This document shows, in pieces, positions 45,599 through 54,248 of a stretch of 64,000 nt of DNA; within the stretch, counting starts at the first letter, position 1; every line of letters begins with the position of its first letter. The position numbers and the translations under genes were made by a program. The notes beneath the pieces were generated by a model. The model did no database searches and was not told the DNA's origin. It was given only the letters and a program-made list of their open reading frames with translations. Source of the stretch: Carboxylicivirga taeanensis (GTDB taxonomy: Bacteria > Bacteroidota > Bacteroidia > Bacteroidales > Marinilabiliaceae); NCBI RefSeq assembly GCF_051851475.1, contig NZ_JBPUSJ010000014.1:33020-97019 (forward strand). The letters are read 5' to 3'.

Positions 45599-46312
45599 TT
45601 AATAATTAGTTAGTTCCTTTTCAAGCTCAAGTGCTTTCAAAAACAGGATGTTATTTTCCAGGTGGACGTGCCTGTGCAGATCTTGCTCAAATTCTTTCAA
45701 GGTTTGAATAGTGATGCGATAGGTGTTGCACGCATCTGGCGGGCACGTATAGTTATTTGACAGTCGTGCTATCTCGGCAAAGCGATCTCCTTCAGTTTGG
45801 TGCTCGCTATCCAAAGTGTCGATGGTGGTCGAAATGAAACCAATTTTATGCTGAGGCAATGTTTTCTTTGCCAATAGCCTGATGTATGGAAAAAGTTCTT
45901 GCTCTTCCTTAATAAGGTGATTGCTCAAATCCTTCGTTGCCCCCTCAAATAATTCTTTTATGGTGTGGAGTTCAGTATGATTATCGCCGTGCACCTGGCA
46001 GAGTTTTTCCAGTTTCTGAAGCAAAAAGGGCATATGTTCTCTTACATAGCTGTGATGCCTTTTTTCTATATAGTCGCACAGTTCATCGGCATTAAGTGCG
46101 TTAATGTATGCTGTGTCTGCATCGTTAGAACTCAGAATTATTTTTAGTTCGCTAATTAAGCCTTTTGTGTCGATGTCTGCTTTAGAGCAGGCTTCTTCAA
46201 TGCTGATGCTTCCGCCACAGCAGAAATCTATTTTGTTTTTATCAAACAATTGGGCCGTACGGAAGTTCTCCTTCACAATATCTCCTACTCGTGTATTACC
46301 ATTTAGTTCCAT
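45599..46312 (-). CDS. ric: iron-sulfur cluster repair di-iron protein (Ric/YtfE/ScdA)
   Basis: Di-iron protein of 237 aa that repairs Fe-S clusters damaged by nitric oxide or oxidants. The N-terminal DUF542 domain (about 1-55; TRVGDIVKENFRTAQLFDKNKIDFCCGG) holds the CC pair. The C-terminal hemerythrin-like domain (about 75-235) has His/Glu ligands in HHSYVREHMPF, HLIKEEQELFPYI, HQTEGDRF and LHRHVHLENNILF. The ATG at 46312 is chosen because the predicted transcription start (near 46327) lies upstream of it, while the frame's first ATG at 46336 would be upstream of transcription. It is followed by its Rrf2 regulator. Confidence 0.88.
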   Translation of the reverse strand: MELNGNTRVGDIVKENFRTAQLFDKNKIDFCCGGSISIEEACSKADIDTKGLISELKIILSSNDADTAYINALNADELCDYIEKRHHSYVREHMPFLLQKLEKLCQVHGDNHTELHTIKELFEGATKDLSNHLIKEEQELFPYIRLLAKKTLPQHKIGFISTTIDTLDSEHQTEGDRFAEIARLSNNYTCPPDACNTYRITIQTLKEFEQDLHRHVHLENNILFLKALELEKELTNY

Positions 46313-46333
46313 AATTGACATTTTTAATTGCTG

Positions 46334-46341
46334 CAAATATA
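46334..46341 (-). promoter_or_regulatory. candidate -7 box of the ric-rrf2 operon
   Basis: Reads TATATTTG on the reverse strand, a TAnnTTTG match. There is no normal -33 element at the expected distance; that position is occupied by the palindrome at 46361-46378. Confidence 0.55.
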
Positions 46342-46360
46342 GTATAATTTTATAAAGGGA

Positions 46361-46378
46361 TATAAAAGTCCTTTTATA
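46361..46378. promoter_or_regulatory. predicted operator of ric-rrf2
   Basis: A perfect inverted repeat, TATAAAAG-TC-CTTTTATA, overlaps the -33 region of the ric promoter. The symmetry and position fit a site for the Rrf2 regulator encoded in the operon, or for a CRP/FNR-type NO or anaerobic regulator (HcpR-like). Confidence 0.5.
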
Positions 46379-46846
46379 CTTTTGATTTTATCATGAAAAA
46401 ATAGTTGTGCATTTTCTTTTCGAAGGGCAACATCTCGTCTTTATCTGTCTCCACACAAGAAGTTTTTCCTATCTAAAATTGAGGATAAAACATTATCAAT
46501 ACCTTCTGATTGTGCATAGTAAATGATTCGAATACTTACCTTTTGGCAGTTACTTATACAGTTCAGTATTATTTTATAAATTATAGAATTTAAGGCTAAC
46601 CGAAGTTGTTCAAGCTGTAACTATCAGTTAAATAGAGTGTAATGCCCCTAGGATGGCACTGCTGTACTAGCTAGTGTTTATATGGTTTAGATATTAATTT
46701 AGGAGTTAGTGTCTACATTATTAAAAAATACCGGCATTCCTTTTATCTTTTCTGTACTAAAATTTAAACTTATACGTTTGGCTTTTGGTAATAATTGCTT
46801 TTTTTGTCAGTCCACACTATATTAATTTATATTAAAAATATTAAAG
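46379..46846. other. intergenic region between divergent ric and GH20 genes
   Basis: About 470 bp of AT-rich sequence with no supported gene. It must contain the promoter of the GH20 gene, but I see no clear TAnnTTTG box for it. Confidence 0.4.
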
Positions 46847-48448
46847 ATGTATAATACTATTTATTGTTTATTAATTTGTGCGCTTTTTTGGGCATGCGAT
46901 AATGCCCCTATAGCTATTAATATTGTACCATACCCACAAGAGGTGGAATCGACAGGCAAACAAGTGATAATTGAAGAGCCACTTTTTTTGCAATCTGACG
47001 AAGATTTAGGAATGGTTTCGGAATTGCTGAATGAACAGCTGATTATATGGAATGAAGCCTTACCTGAAAATACTGACAACACTAAAAAGTTTCCTGTAGT
47101 TGCAGAAATTGATGACCAGTTCAATCATGGTGTAGAATCTTATCACCTTAGTGTTACGAAGAAGCAGATTAAAATCATTGGTCAGTCTCCAAAGGGGATA
47201 TACTATGGGATGCAATCCTTGCGACAGCTTATATCTGAAGCTGATAATCAAATTTCACTTCCGGCAGTGGAGATTACGGATTTTCCAAATTTCGGATGGC
47301 GCTCATATTTACTGGACGAGTCCAGGTATTTTAAGGGCAAAGCATTTGTAAGGCGCTTGCTGGATGAAATGGCTGCTCTTAAAATTAATAAGCTGCACTG
47401 GCACCTTACCGATGACGCAGGTTGGAGAATTGAGATTAAAAAATATCCTAAATTAACGTCTGTTGGGGCATACAGAGACAGTACACAGATTAATCATCAA
47501 GGTAAAAAATGGGACAGTAAAGTGTATGATGGAAAGCCACATGAAGGTTTTTACACCCAAGAGGAGATTAAAGAAATTGTTGCTTATGCAGCTGCCCGAA
47601 ATATTGAGATTATCCCTGAGATTGAAATGCCAGGTCATGCGAGTGCTGCCATTGCAGCCTATCCCTGGTTAGGCGTTATCGGCCAATTGGAAAGCGTACC
47701 AACCTGGTTTGGAAAGCTTGAAGATAGTTATAATGTTACTGATCCTAAGGTTATTCAGTTTTTGCATGATGTATTGGATGAGGTTTGTGAATTATTTCCT
47801 GCAAAAGTCATTCATATTGGTGGCGATGAAGTGCTTTTTGATGCCTGGACAAACTCAAATGAGGTGCAGGCTTATATGAAAAAACATGAGCTCAAAACCC
47901 CGGCTGATTTGCAAATCAAGTTTACCAATGAAATTTCTGCTTACTTGGAGAAGAAAGGTAAGCGTATGATGGGATGGAACGAAATTTTGGGACAAAATAT
48001 TCATAATTTTGAAAACGCCGAAGACTATAAAGCTGAAACAGAATTATCCAAACAATCAGTTATTCACTTTTGGCGTGGCGATATTCCTTTAATAACAGAT
48101 GCTGCTCAAAAGGGTTACGAGATTGTGAATTCCCTCCATTCCGAAACTTATTTAGATTATACCTATGAAGGCCTGCCACTGAGTCGCATTTATGCTTTCA
48201 GCCCAATACCTGAAGGACTGGATAGTGCCTATCATCAGAATATAATTGGTATGGGAACACAAATGTGGTCGGAGTGGACTCCTACAACTCAGGATGTTGA
48301 ATATCAGACTTTCCCAAGAATCGCTGCATTTGCTGAGGTAGCGTGGTCTGGTTCGGGAGATTATCTGAATTTTGTTAATCGATTGAAATTATATAGCAAG
48401 CGCTGGTCGGAAAAGGAGATTAACTTTCCCTTGGAGCAAATAAAATAA
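46847..48448 (+). CDS. beta-N-acetylhexosaminidase (GH20)
   Basis: Exported exo-hydrolase of 533 aa that removes terminal GlcNAc or GalNAc from oligosaccharides. Lipobox LFWAC in the first 17 residues; a small GH20b-type domain (about 25-145; INIVPYPQEVES, GYSPKGIYYGMQSLRQL-like region); catalytic barrel about 150-510 with LHWHLTDDAGWRIEIKKYPKL and the catalytic pair D327-E328 in HIGGDE. It is the first gene of the utilization locus. A hairpin without T tract follows at 48524-48549. The 934 bp before susC suggest a separate transcript. Confidence 0.93.
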   Translation: MYNTIYCLLICALFWACDNAPIAINIVPYPQEVESTGKQVIIEEPLFLQSDEDLGMVSELLNEQLIIWNEALPENTDNTKKFPVVAEIDDQFNHGVESYHLSVTKKQIKIIGQSPKGIYYGMQSLRQLISEADNQISLPAVEITDFPNFGWRSYLLDESRYFKGKAFVRRLLDEMAALKINKLHWHLTDDAGWRIEIKKYPKLTSVGAYRDSTQINHQGKKWDSKVYDGKPHEGFYTQEEIKEIVAYAAARNIEIIPEIEMPGHASAAIAAYPWLGVIGQLESVPTWFGKLEDSYNVTDPKVIQFLHDVLDEVCELFPAKVIHIGGDEVLFDAWTNSNEVQAYMKKHELKTPADLQIKFTNEISAYLEKKGKRMMGWNEILGQNIHNFENAEDYKAETELSKQSVIHFWRGDIPLITDAAQKGYEIVNSLHSETYLDYTYEGLPLSRIYAFSPIPEGLDSAYHQNIIGMGTQMWSEWTPTTQDVEYQTFPRIAAFAEVAWSGSGDYLNFVNRLKLYSKRWSEKEINFPLEQIK

Positions 48449-48523
48449 GTAGATTAAAACTGTTACCGACTGACGTTTAGTTAGAGCAGTAACGGCAGAA
48501 TGACTATATAAATAAAATACCTT

Positions 48524-48549
48524 CTAAGCCCAGTTAAATCTGGGCTTAG
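48524..48549 (+). terminator. hairpin after the GH20 gene
   Basis: A perfect 10-bp stem (CTAAGCCCAG/CTGGGCTTAG) with a 6-nt loop about 75 bp after the stop. No run of T follows, so this may be a transcript-end or processing hairpin rather than a classic intrinsic terminator. Confidence 0.55.
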
Positions 48550-49382
48550 TCAGTTAAGATAAACGTAGCTGTATGATAAGGACGAGTTGTGACCTTTTTT
48601 GTGCAGCTTTGTTTTTCAGTTTCGTAAGTTAAAAGTAACCATGATTATTCTTCTACTTGATAAGGCAACAGCACGACAGTAGGTCTTCGATGTGCTTGCA
48701 TCGGTGTTTATCCTGTTTTTAGAGCGCTTGTTATCAATTTTACATGCTGTACAAAACCCTTCTCATACACCTCCTATCGATGTTGACTTAATAAGTTGTT
48801 GCTACTAAAAAGTCGGCAGGTGTGCCAATTGGAAAAGCATCGTTTAGGTCTCAATTACTAGTGTTGGAAGAACAGCTCGCGAAATGAGTGTTCGCAGTGC
48901 CTGTTGTTAAGATTTTTGATTGATTGTGCAAAGTGATGTGCCCTTTTATCGGGTGTAAGATGAGAAGGATTTTTATATAGTGATAGTATTGCTTGGTTTT
49001 AGAGTGTAGCTAATGAATTTTAAGATTCGTGATTAGTCAATGTATTGTCGGTAAGGTTGTTAATGGGTGTAATTGAGTGAGGATGTCCTTTTTTTGAATA
49101 GTATTATTCCCAATAAGAGCTCGAAAATGGGCCGAGTAATGCATAAAAATGCCCCTTGATGTTGGTCGAAAAATATGATTTTGCAAGTGGATTTAAGACA
49201 AAAAAGCAATGAAGGACAAAGCAAAAAAAACGGATTCGAGTTCGACTATAAAAAGGTTAAGGTACGCGACCTATTTATTGTATGTTCTGTTACTGTTAAT
49301 TACCGCAGGTATTATAATAATATTTTCATTCTGATTAATCAAATACTTAATATAAGTATAATACAATGTTAACTATAGAATT
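48550..49382. other. long non-coding region before susC
   Basis: About 830 bp without a supported gene. A 65-codon frame (49175-49372) exists but lacks a start signal, composition or similarity that would support it. A short hairpin CGATG-TGCTTG-CATCG lies near 48690. The region likely holds the regulated promoter of the susCD operon. Confidence 0.4.
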
Positions 49383-52300
49383 ATGAAAAAAAGATCTACA
49401 TTATTATTGCACATTTGTGTAATGGCATTTTTAATGTTCTTTTGCACAATTGAGGCTTTTTCTCAGTCCAAAACGGTTAGTGGACAGATAAAAGACTCTT
49501 CCGGTGGTGCCCTTCCTGGCGCTTCTGTAATTGTGCAGGGAACAACCAATGGAACTATTTCAGATGTTGATGGAAAGTATTCGCTTAGCGTTCAATCGAG
49601 CGATGTGCTCATATTCTCCTTCATCGGTATGAAATCCCAAAGTATAAAAGTAGGCGATCAGGAAACGATCAATGTAACTTTAAGTGAAGATGCTATTGGC
49701 ATAGATGAGGTGGTGGCTGTTGGGTATGGAACGATGAAAAGAAGTGACTTATCAGGTGCCTCCACAACCGTTAAAGCCGATGACTATAAAGATATGCCAA
49801 GTGTTGATATTGCTCAGTCTATTCAGGGCCGTGTTGCGGGTGTGTCTATCTCTCAAACATCAGGCTCACCAGGAGCTTCAACAAAAATCCGTATCCGAGG
49901 TGGTAATTCTATGTTAGGTTCAAACAACCCATTGGTAGTTTTGGATGGGGTTGCAATGAACATTGACCTGGGAGATTTGAACCCGAATGATATTGAGTCG
50001 ATGGAGATATTAAAGGATGCCTCCTCTACTGCTATCTATGGGTCGCGCGGAGCCAATGGGGTTATTGTAATAACTACAAATCGCGGTGAGTCTGAAAGAA
50101 TGAGGGTTCAAATCAGTTCAAACTATTCCTTTGATCGTGTTTCAAACACCTATGATTTATTAGCTGCAGCACCTTATGCAGAATTAATAAATGCAATGAG
50201 TGATGGCGCCGAAATTTTTTCCCCTGCCGAAATAGAGGCATTCAGAGTAAATGGAGGCACCGATTGGCAGGATCAAATTTTTCAGACGGGTTACACCAGT
50301 AACAATCAGGTTTCTTTATCTGGAGGCTCGAAAAAAGTTCAATATTTTATCTCCGGCAGTTATGTCGATCAGCAAGGGCTGTTAGTTAATACCGGACAAA
50401 AGCGGTACTCTGTAAGATCTAATATTGACGCTCAGGTGGCTGAACGTTTTCATGCTACCTTCAATGTTTCTGTTACAAAAAGTGAAAAGAATAACAGCAA
50501 TGATTTAGCGGGTTCCAAAGATAGTCCTATATGGAACTCCTTACTATGGTCACCTACAGAGCCTGTTTATAATCCAGATGGGACTTACAATATGAATGAT
50601 CAGTATGGATCAATCAAGCTTAATCCCTATATGGTTTCTAAAGAACGAATGAACGATATCTTTGAAACCATTACAATGGCCAATGCAACTTTTAAGTATG
50701 AACTCACCAATAAGCTGCAATGGAGTGCAATTTTTGGAGTGGAAAACAATGAACTTGAGTCCGCTGATTTTATTAATCGATTTGTGAACTCAACGACCGG
50801 TTCATCACGAAGCTATGGGAATGCCTTGTTTACTCAGGCAAGTACATTTCTAACCTATAACAATACGTTCAACGAAATTCATCGTCTGACAGCAATGGCA
50901 GGTTACGAGCAATCGTCTCAAACACTGAAAAGTTTTAAGGCCAGTGGTTCGAATCTTCTTTCCGAAACTGTTGGGTATCATAATTTGGCATTAAATGCGT
51001 CGCAAGGAATTTCTTCTAATTATGAGCGATGGGCTTTGCAGTCTTACTTGGGACGTATTGCCTATGCGTTTAAAGATCGATACCTGCTAACGGCGACTTA
51101 CCGTATAGATGGCTCGTCACGGTTTAGGAATGACAACAAATTTAGTGGGTTCCCATCGGCCGCAGTTGGCTGGCGTTTGAGTGAAGAAGCCTTCATCAAA
51201 AATATGGATGTTTTCCAAAATCTGAAGTTAAGAGCAAGTTGGGGTATTACCGGAAATCAGGCCATTCAACCTTATGGGACTATGTCTATTTTATCACCTT
51301 TCATATACTCTTATGGCACCTCAACAGGCTATACAGGTTATTCTCCTTTAGGTGCTGAAAATCCTGCATTAAAATGGGAGGAAACCACTCAGTTAAATAT
51401 CGGACTGGATTTTTCTATGCTGGATGGGCGTTTAAATTCAACCATAGACCTGTTTAAGAAAAATACCGAAGGACTGTTACAGGGAAAAGCCCTGCCTGCA
51501 TACAATGGCGGTGGTACCATTATTAAAAATATTGGAGAAATTGAAAACAAAGGTTTTGAATTTATGGTGGCCTATGATGTTATTAGAAAGTCTGATTTGA
51601 AATGGAATGCAGGCTTTAATATCTCTTCTGTTAAAAATAATGTGATCTCAATTGGCGATGAGAAACAAATCTTTCCGGGCAGCTCTTACGGGGGCGGGTT
51701 TCTCGATAGCAAGACTTTTATAGTAAAACCAGGCGAACCTCTTGGAACGTTCTATGGCTATAAGTTTTTAGGTTTATGGCAGGCAAATGAAGCCAGCGAA
51801 GCTGCCTTGTATGGCTATAAACCAGGCGATTCTAAATATGAAGATTTGAATGGTGACAAAGTAATTGATGGAAAAGATTTACAGGTTATAGGCAATGCCT
51901 TGCCAAACTTTAGCTGGGGTTTTAATAACCAGATTAGTTACAAAAATTTCGATTTTAATGTGATGATTGAAGGGGTGCATGGCAGAGATGTTTTAAACTT
52001 GGGGTATGCAGGTGCAGGCGTGGCCGTAGGTGATGCCCGATCGATTACACTGGCAGAAGCTGCCAATGCCTGGACAGAAAATAACACCAATACGATATGG
52101 CCTTCTCTGAATAGCTCAACCAATGTGGATCATATTAACTCTTCTAAATGGCTGCAGGACGGAAGTTATATAAAGCTGAGAAACGTGAGTGTGTCTTACA
52201 ACCTGTCGAAGGAGAAAATAAAAATTGGTGACTTAAAGCTATCTGTTAGCGCTCAGAATATACTGACGATTACCGATTATAAAGGTTTCGATCCGGAGGT

Positions 52301-52397
52301 AACATCAACAGGAGGAAGTGATATTGATCAAGGCCTCGATCTTGGTTCGTACCCTTCGGCTAAATCCTATACCTTGGGTCTGACCTTAAATTTTTAA
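49383..52397 (+). CDS. SusC-family TonB-linked outer-membrane transporter
   Basis: Glycan importer of 1004 aa. Signal peptide 1-27 (EAFSQ); CarboxypepD_reg-like domain about 30-110 (SGQIKDSSGGALPGASVIVQGT, SDVDGKYSL); TonB box-like EVVAVGYGTMKRSDLSGA near 115-132; plug about 130-240 with GRVAGVSISQTSGSPGASTKIRIRG and AIYGSRGANGVIVITTNRG; and a 22-strand barrel with the C-terminal signature TLGLTLNF. It forms a pair with the SusD protein 101 bp downstream and imports oligosaccharides from the GH16/GH2 steps, powered by TonB-ExbBD. Confidence 0.94.
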   Translation: MKKRSTLLLHICVMAFLMFFCTIEAFSQSKTVSGQIKDSSGGALPGASVIVQGTTNGTISDVDGKYSLSVQSSDVLIFSFIGMKSQSIKVGDQETINVTLSEDAIGIDEVVAVGYGTMKRSDLSGASTTVKADDYKDMPSVDIAQSIQGRVAGVSISQTSGSPGASTKIRIRGGNSMLGSNNPLVVLDGVAMNIDLGDLNPNDIESMEILKDASSTAIYGSRGANGVIVITTNRGESERMRVQISSNYSFDRVSNTYDLLAAAPYAELINAMSDGAEIFSPAEIEAFRVNGGTDWQDQIFQTGYTSNNQVSLSGGSKKVQYFISGSYVDQQGLLVNTGQKRYSVRSNIDAQVAERFHATFNVSVTKSEKNNSNDLAGSKDSPIWNSLLWSPTEPVYNPDGTYNMNDQYGSIKLNPYMVSKERMNDIFETITMANATFKYELTNKLQWSAIFGVENNELESADFINRFVNSTTGSSRSYGNALFTQASTFLTYNNTFNEIHRLTAMAGYEQSSQTLKSFKASGSNLLSETVGYHNLALNASQGISSNYERWALQSYLGRIAYAFKDRYLLTATYRIDGSSRFRNDNKFSGFPSAAVGWRLSEEAFIKNMDVFQNLKLRASWGITGNQAIQPYGTMSILSPFIYSYGTSTGYTGYSPLGAENPALKWEETTQLNIGLDFSMLDGRLNSTIDLFKKNTEGLLQGKALPAYNGGGTIIKNIGEIENKGFEFMVAYDVIRKSDLKWNAGFNISSVKNNVISIGDEKQIFPGSSYGGGFLDSKTFIVKPGEPLGTFYGYKFLGLWQANEASEAALYGYKPGDSKYEDLNGDKVIDGKDLQVIGNALPNFSWGFNNQISYKNFDFNVMIEGVHGRDVLNLGYAGAGVAVGDARSITLAEAANAWTENNTNTIWPSLNSSTNVDHINSSKWLQDGSYIKLRNVSVSYNLSKEKIKIGDLKLSVSAQNILTITDYKGFDPEVTSTGGSDIDQGLDLGSYPSAKSYTLGLTLNF

Positions 52398-52498
52398 TTG
52401 ATACCTATTTAAATCTAAGATGTAAAGAATGTTGATGCTTCAACCGTTAGTGTTTATCAGCATTGTTTGTATTCAGCGTTATTAGAAAATTAAGACAT

Positions 52499-53980
52499 AT
52501 GAAAAAGTATTTAATATATTTATTTGTTCTTGGCGTGATTTTTTCTTCATGCTCCGATTTCTTGGATGAAGATCCGAAAGGAAAGTTAACCAGTAAAAGT
52601 CCTTTTAAAACCGCATCTGATTTAGAACTCGGTCTGGTGGCAATGTACAATAAAGCGAATGGTATTTACAATGCGAGCCAGTTTGCAACAGTTTTGATGG
52701 GGGGCGACGATGTTACCACCCGAACAGGTAGTAATAAAGGGCCTTTCCGCGAGTTTGATACCTTTTCTGCTACGGATGCTAACCCCTGGATGCACTGGGG
52801 GCAGGCTTATGCTTGCGTGTGGTCGGCCAATAATATTATCGTTAACTACATGGATGCAACAGAAGCGACTGAGGAGGAACGCTTGTTGGTGGCAGGACAG
52901 GCTCACTTTATTCGAGCTATGAGCTACTATTTCCTGGTTCGTGTTTGGAACGAAATACCACTTATTACCGACCTGCAGATTAACCTTGATATCGAAAAAT
53001 CTGCTCCGGCAGCTGTTTATGAATTAATTGTTGAGGATTTAAAGCTTGCTGAACAATACCTGCCCAACAACTGGAGTGGAAAAAAGAAGGGAGTTGCTCC
53101 TACTAAAGGTTCTGCAAAAGCTCAATTGGCATCTGTGTACCTCTCAATGGCCGGCTATCCGCTTAAAGATGAATCGAAATATGCATTGGCAGCACAAAAG
53201 GCCAAAGAGGTAATGGACAATGCTTCGGTGTACGGTTATCGACTACTGGATAATTTTGCTGACCTATGGACCAGAGCTCAATTTAACGATGAGATTGTAT
53301 TTGGCTTATTTTACGATCGCACCATTGCGCCTTATACCTGGGAGAATGGAAATATGCGTGCCCCATTGGCATCAAAACCTGAAGAAGAAGGTGGCTGGGA
53401 TGACTACTTTGCCGAGATTAACTTCTTTAATGCTTTCCCCGAAGGACCGCGTAAGGATGCTACATTTCAAACAGTTATTCGCCCAGATGCTAAAACAACC
53501 CTGCATTGGTCTGAAGGTGTTCAGAAACATCCTTACTATAAGAAAATGCGCGATATGGATGGTTATAACCCTGACGAACCATGGGCGTGGGTAGATTGGT
53601 GGTCGAGCCGTACTAATATGGTCATCCGATATGCGGAGGTATTATTGATTTATGCCGAAGCACAAGCGATGGCTGCAGGACCTGATCAGACTGCATACGA
53701 TGCTGTTAACGATGTTCGCAATCGTGCAGGGCTTGAAGACTTGCCCGATGGCTTGTCGAAAATCGCATTTCGTGATGCCGTTGTTATGGAGCGTGCGTGG
53801 GAGTTTGCAGGTATGGAAATCAATTCAGCAAGATGGTATGATCTTGTTCGCCTGGAGCGTGTAGAGGAGGCCGCAAGCAACAGGCACGAAACAGAATTGC
53901 CTATCCTTAACCCTCCAACAAAAGACGATTATTTTGCACCAATTCCAAATGGAGATAAGTTGATTAATCCTAATTTATAA
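52499..53980 (+). CDS. SusD/RagB-family glycan-binding lipoprotein
   Basis: Outer-membrane surface lipoprotein of 493 aa that caps the SusC channel and captures the oligosaccharide. Lipobox IFSSC with mature start near C17, followed by DFLDEDPKG, the standard SusD opening. The TPR-like helices and the C-terminal DAVNDVRNRAGL, RDAVVMERAWEFAGMEINSARWYDLVRLERV, PTKDDYFAPIPNGDKLINPNL segment are typical. ATG 52499 is chosen since the frame's earlier ATG (52463) is upstream of the signal peptide. A long inverted repeat at 53998-54083 follows the stop. Confidence 0.94.
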   Translation: MKKYLIYLFVLGVIFSSCSDFLDEDPKGKLTSKSPFKTASDLELGLVAMYNKANGIYNASQFATVLMGGDDVTTRTGSNKGPFREFDTFSATDANPWMHWGQAYACVWSANNIIVNYMDATEATEEERLLVAGQAHFIRAMSYYFLVRVWNEIPLITDLQINLDIEKSAPAAVYELIVEDLKLAEQYLPNNWSGKKKGVAPTKGSAKAQLASVYLSMAGYPLKDESKYALAAQKAKEVMDNASVYGYRLLDNFADLWTRAQFNDEIVFGLFYDRTIAPYTWENGNMRAPLASKPEEEGGWDDYFAEINFFNAFPEGPRKDATFQTVIRPDAKTTLHWSEGVQKHPYYKKMRDMDGYNPDEPWAWVDWWSSRTNMVIRYAEVLLIYAEAQAMAAGPDQTAYDAVNDVRNRAGLEDLPDGLSKIAFRDAVVMERAWEFAGMEINSARWYDLVRLERVEEAASNRHETELPILNPPTKDDYFAPIPNGDKLINPNL

Positions 53981-53997
53981 TACGAAATAAGGATATT

Positions 53998-54083
53998 GGT
54001 GCTCAGGTAGTTGATTGTAACTAAATATTTGGAAGGTTTAAATGGATTACTATCAAATATTTAAAAGTCACTGCCTGAGCACC
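53998..54083 (+). repeat. long imperfect inverted repeat after susD
   Basis: GGTGCTCAGG at 53998 pairs with CCTGAGCACC ending at 54083. Further inside, AAATATTTG in the left arm and CAAATATTT in the right arm pair after a region of small mismatches and bulges, so the arms are about 30-35 nt around a short loop. It is directly followed by ATGCTTTTATAAT. It could end the susCD transcript or set the amount of read-through into the GH2 gene. Confidence 0.7.
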
Positions 54084-54211
54084 ATGCTTTTATAATATCA
54101 TAATTAGTAAAAAGCAATTTACTTAATATTGATGCGAGTGCTTACGAACGGGCTGAAGACTTATATCAGCTGAAAGGCCGTGAATAGATAGGCACAATGA
54201 AGAATTGCACG

Positions 54212-54231
54212 ATGGTTGAGCACTCAACCAT
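54212..54231. promoter_or_regulatory. palindrome before the GH2 gene
   Basis: Perfect 9-bp arms ATGGTTGAG/CTCAACCAT around CA, 18 bp before the ATG at 54249. It could be an operator or a translation-controlling hairpin. Confidence 0.5.
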
Positions 54232-54248
54232 ATCTTAGATATAAGCCA

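Noticed and set aside
46427..46846. tRNA or other structural RNA between ric and the GH20 gene
   Set aside because: No cloverleaf, TTC-loop or CCA-like end was found.
49175..49372. 65-codon frame before susC
   Set aside because: No start signal, no similarity I can see, and an odd residue make-up; more likely the susC upstream region.
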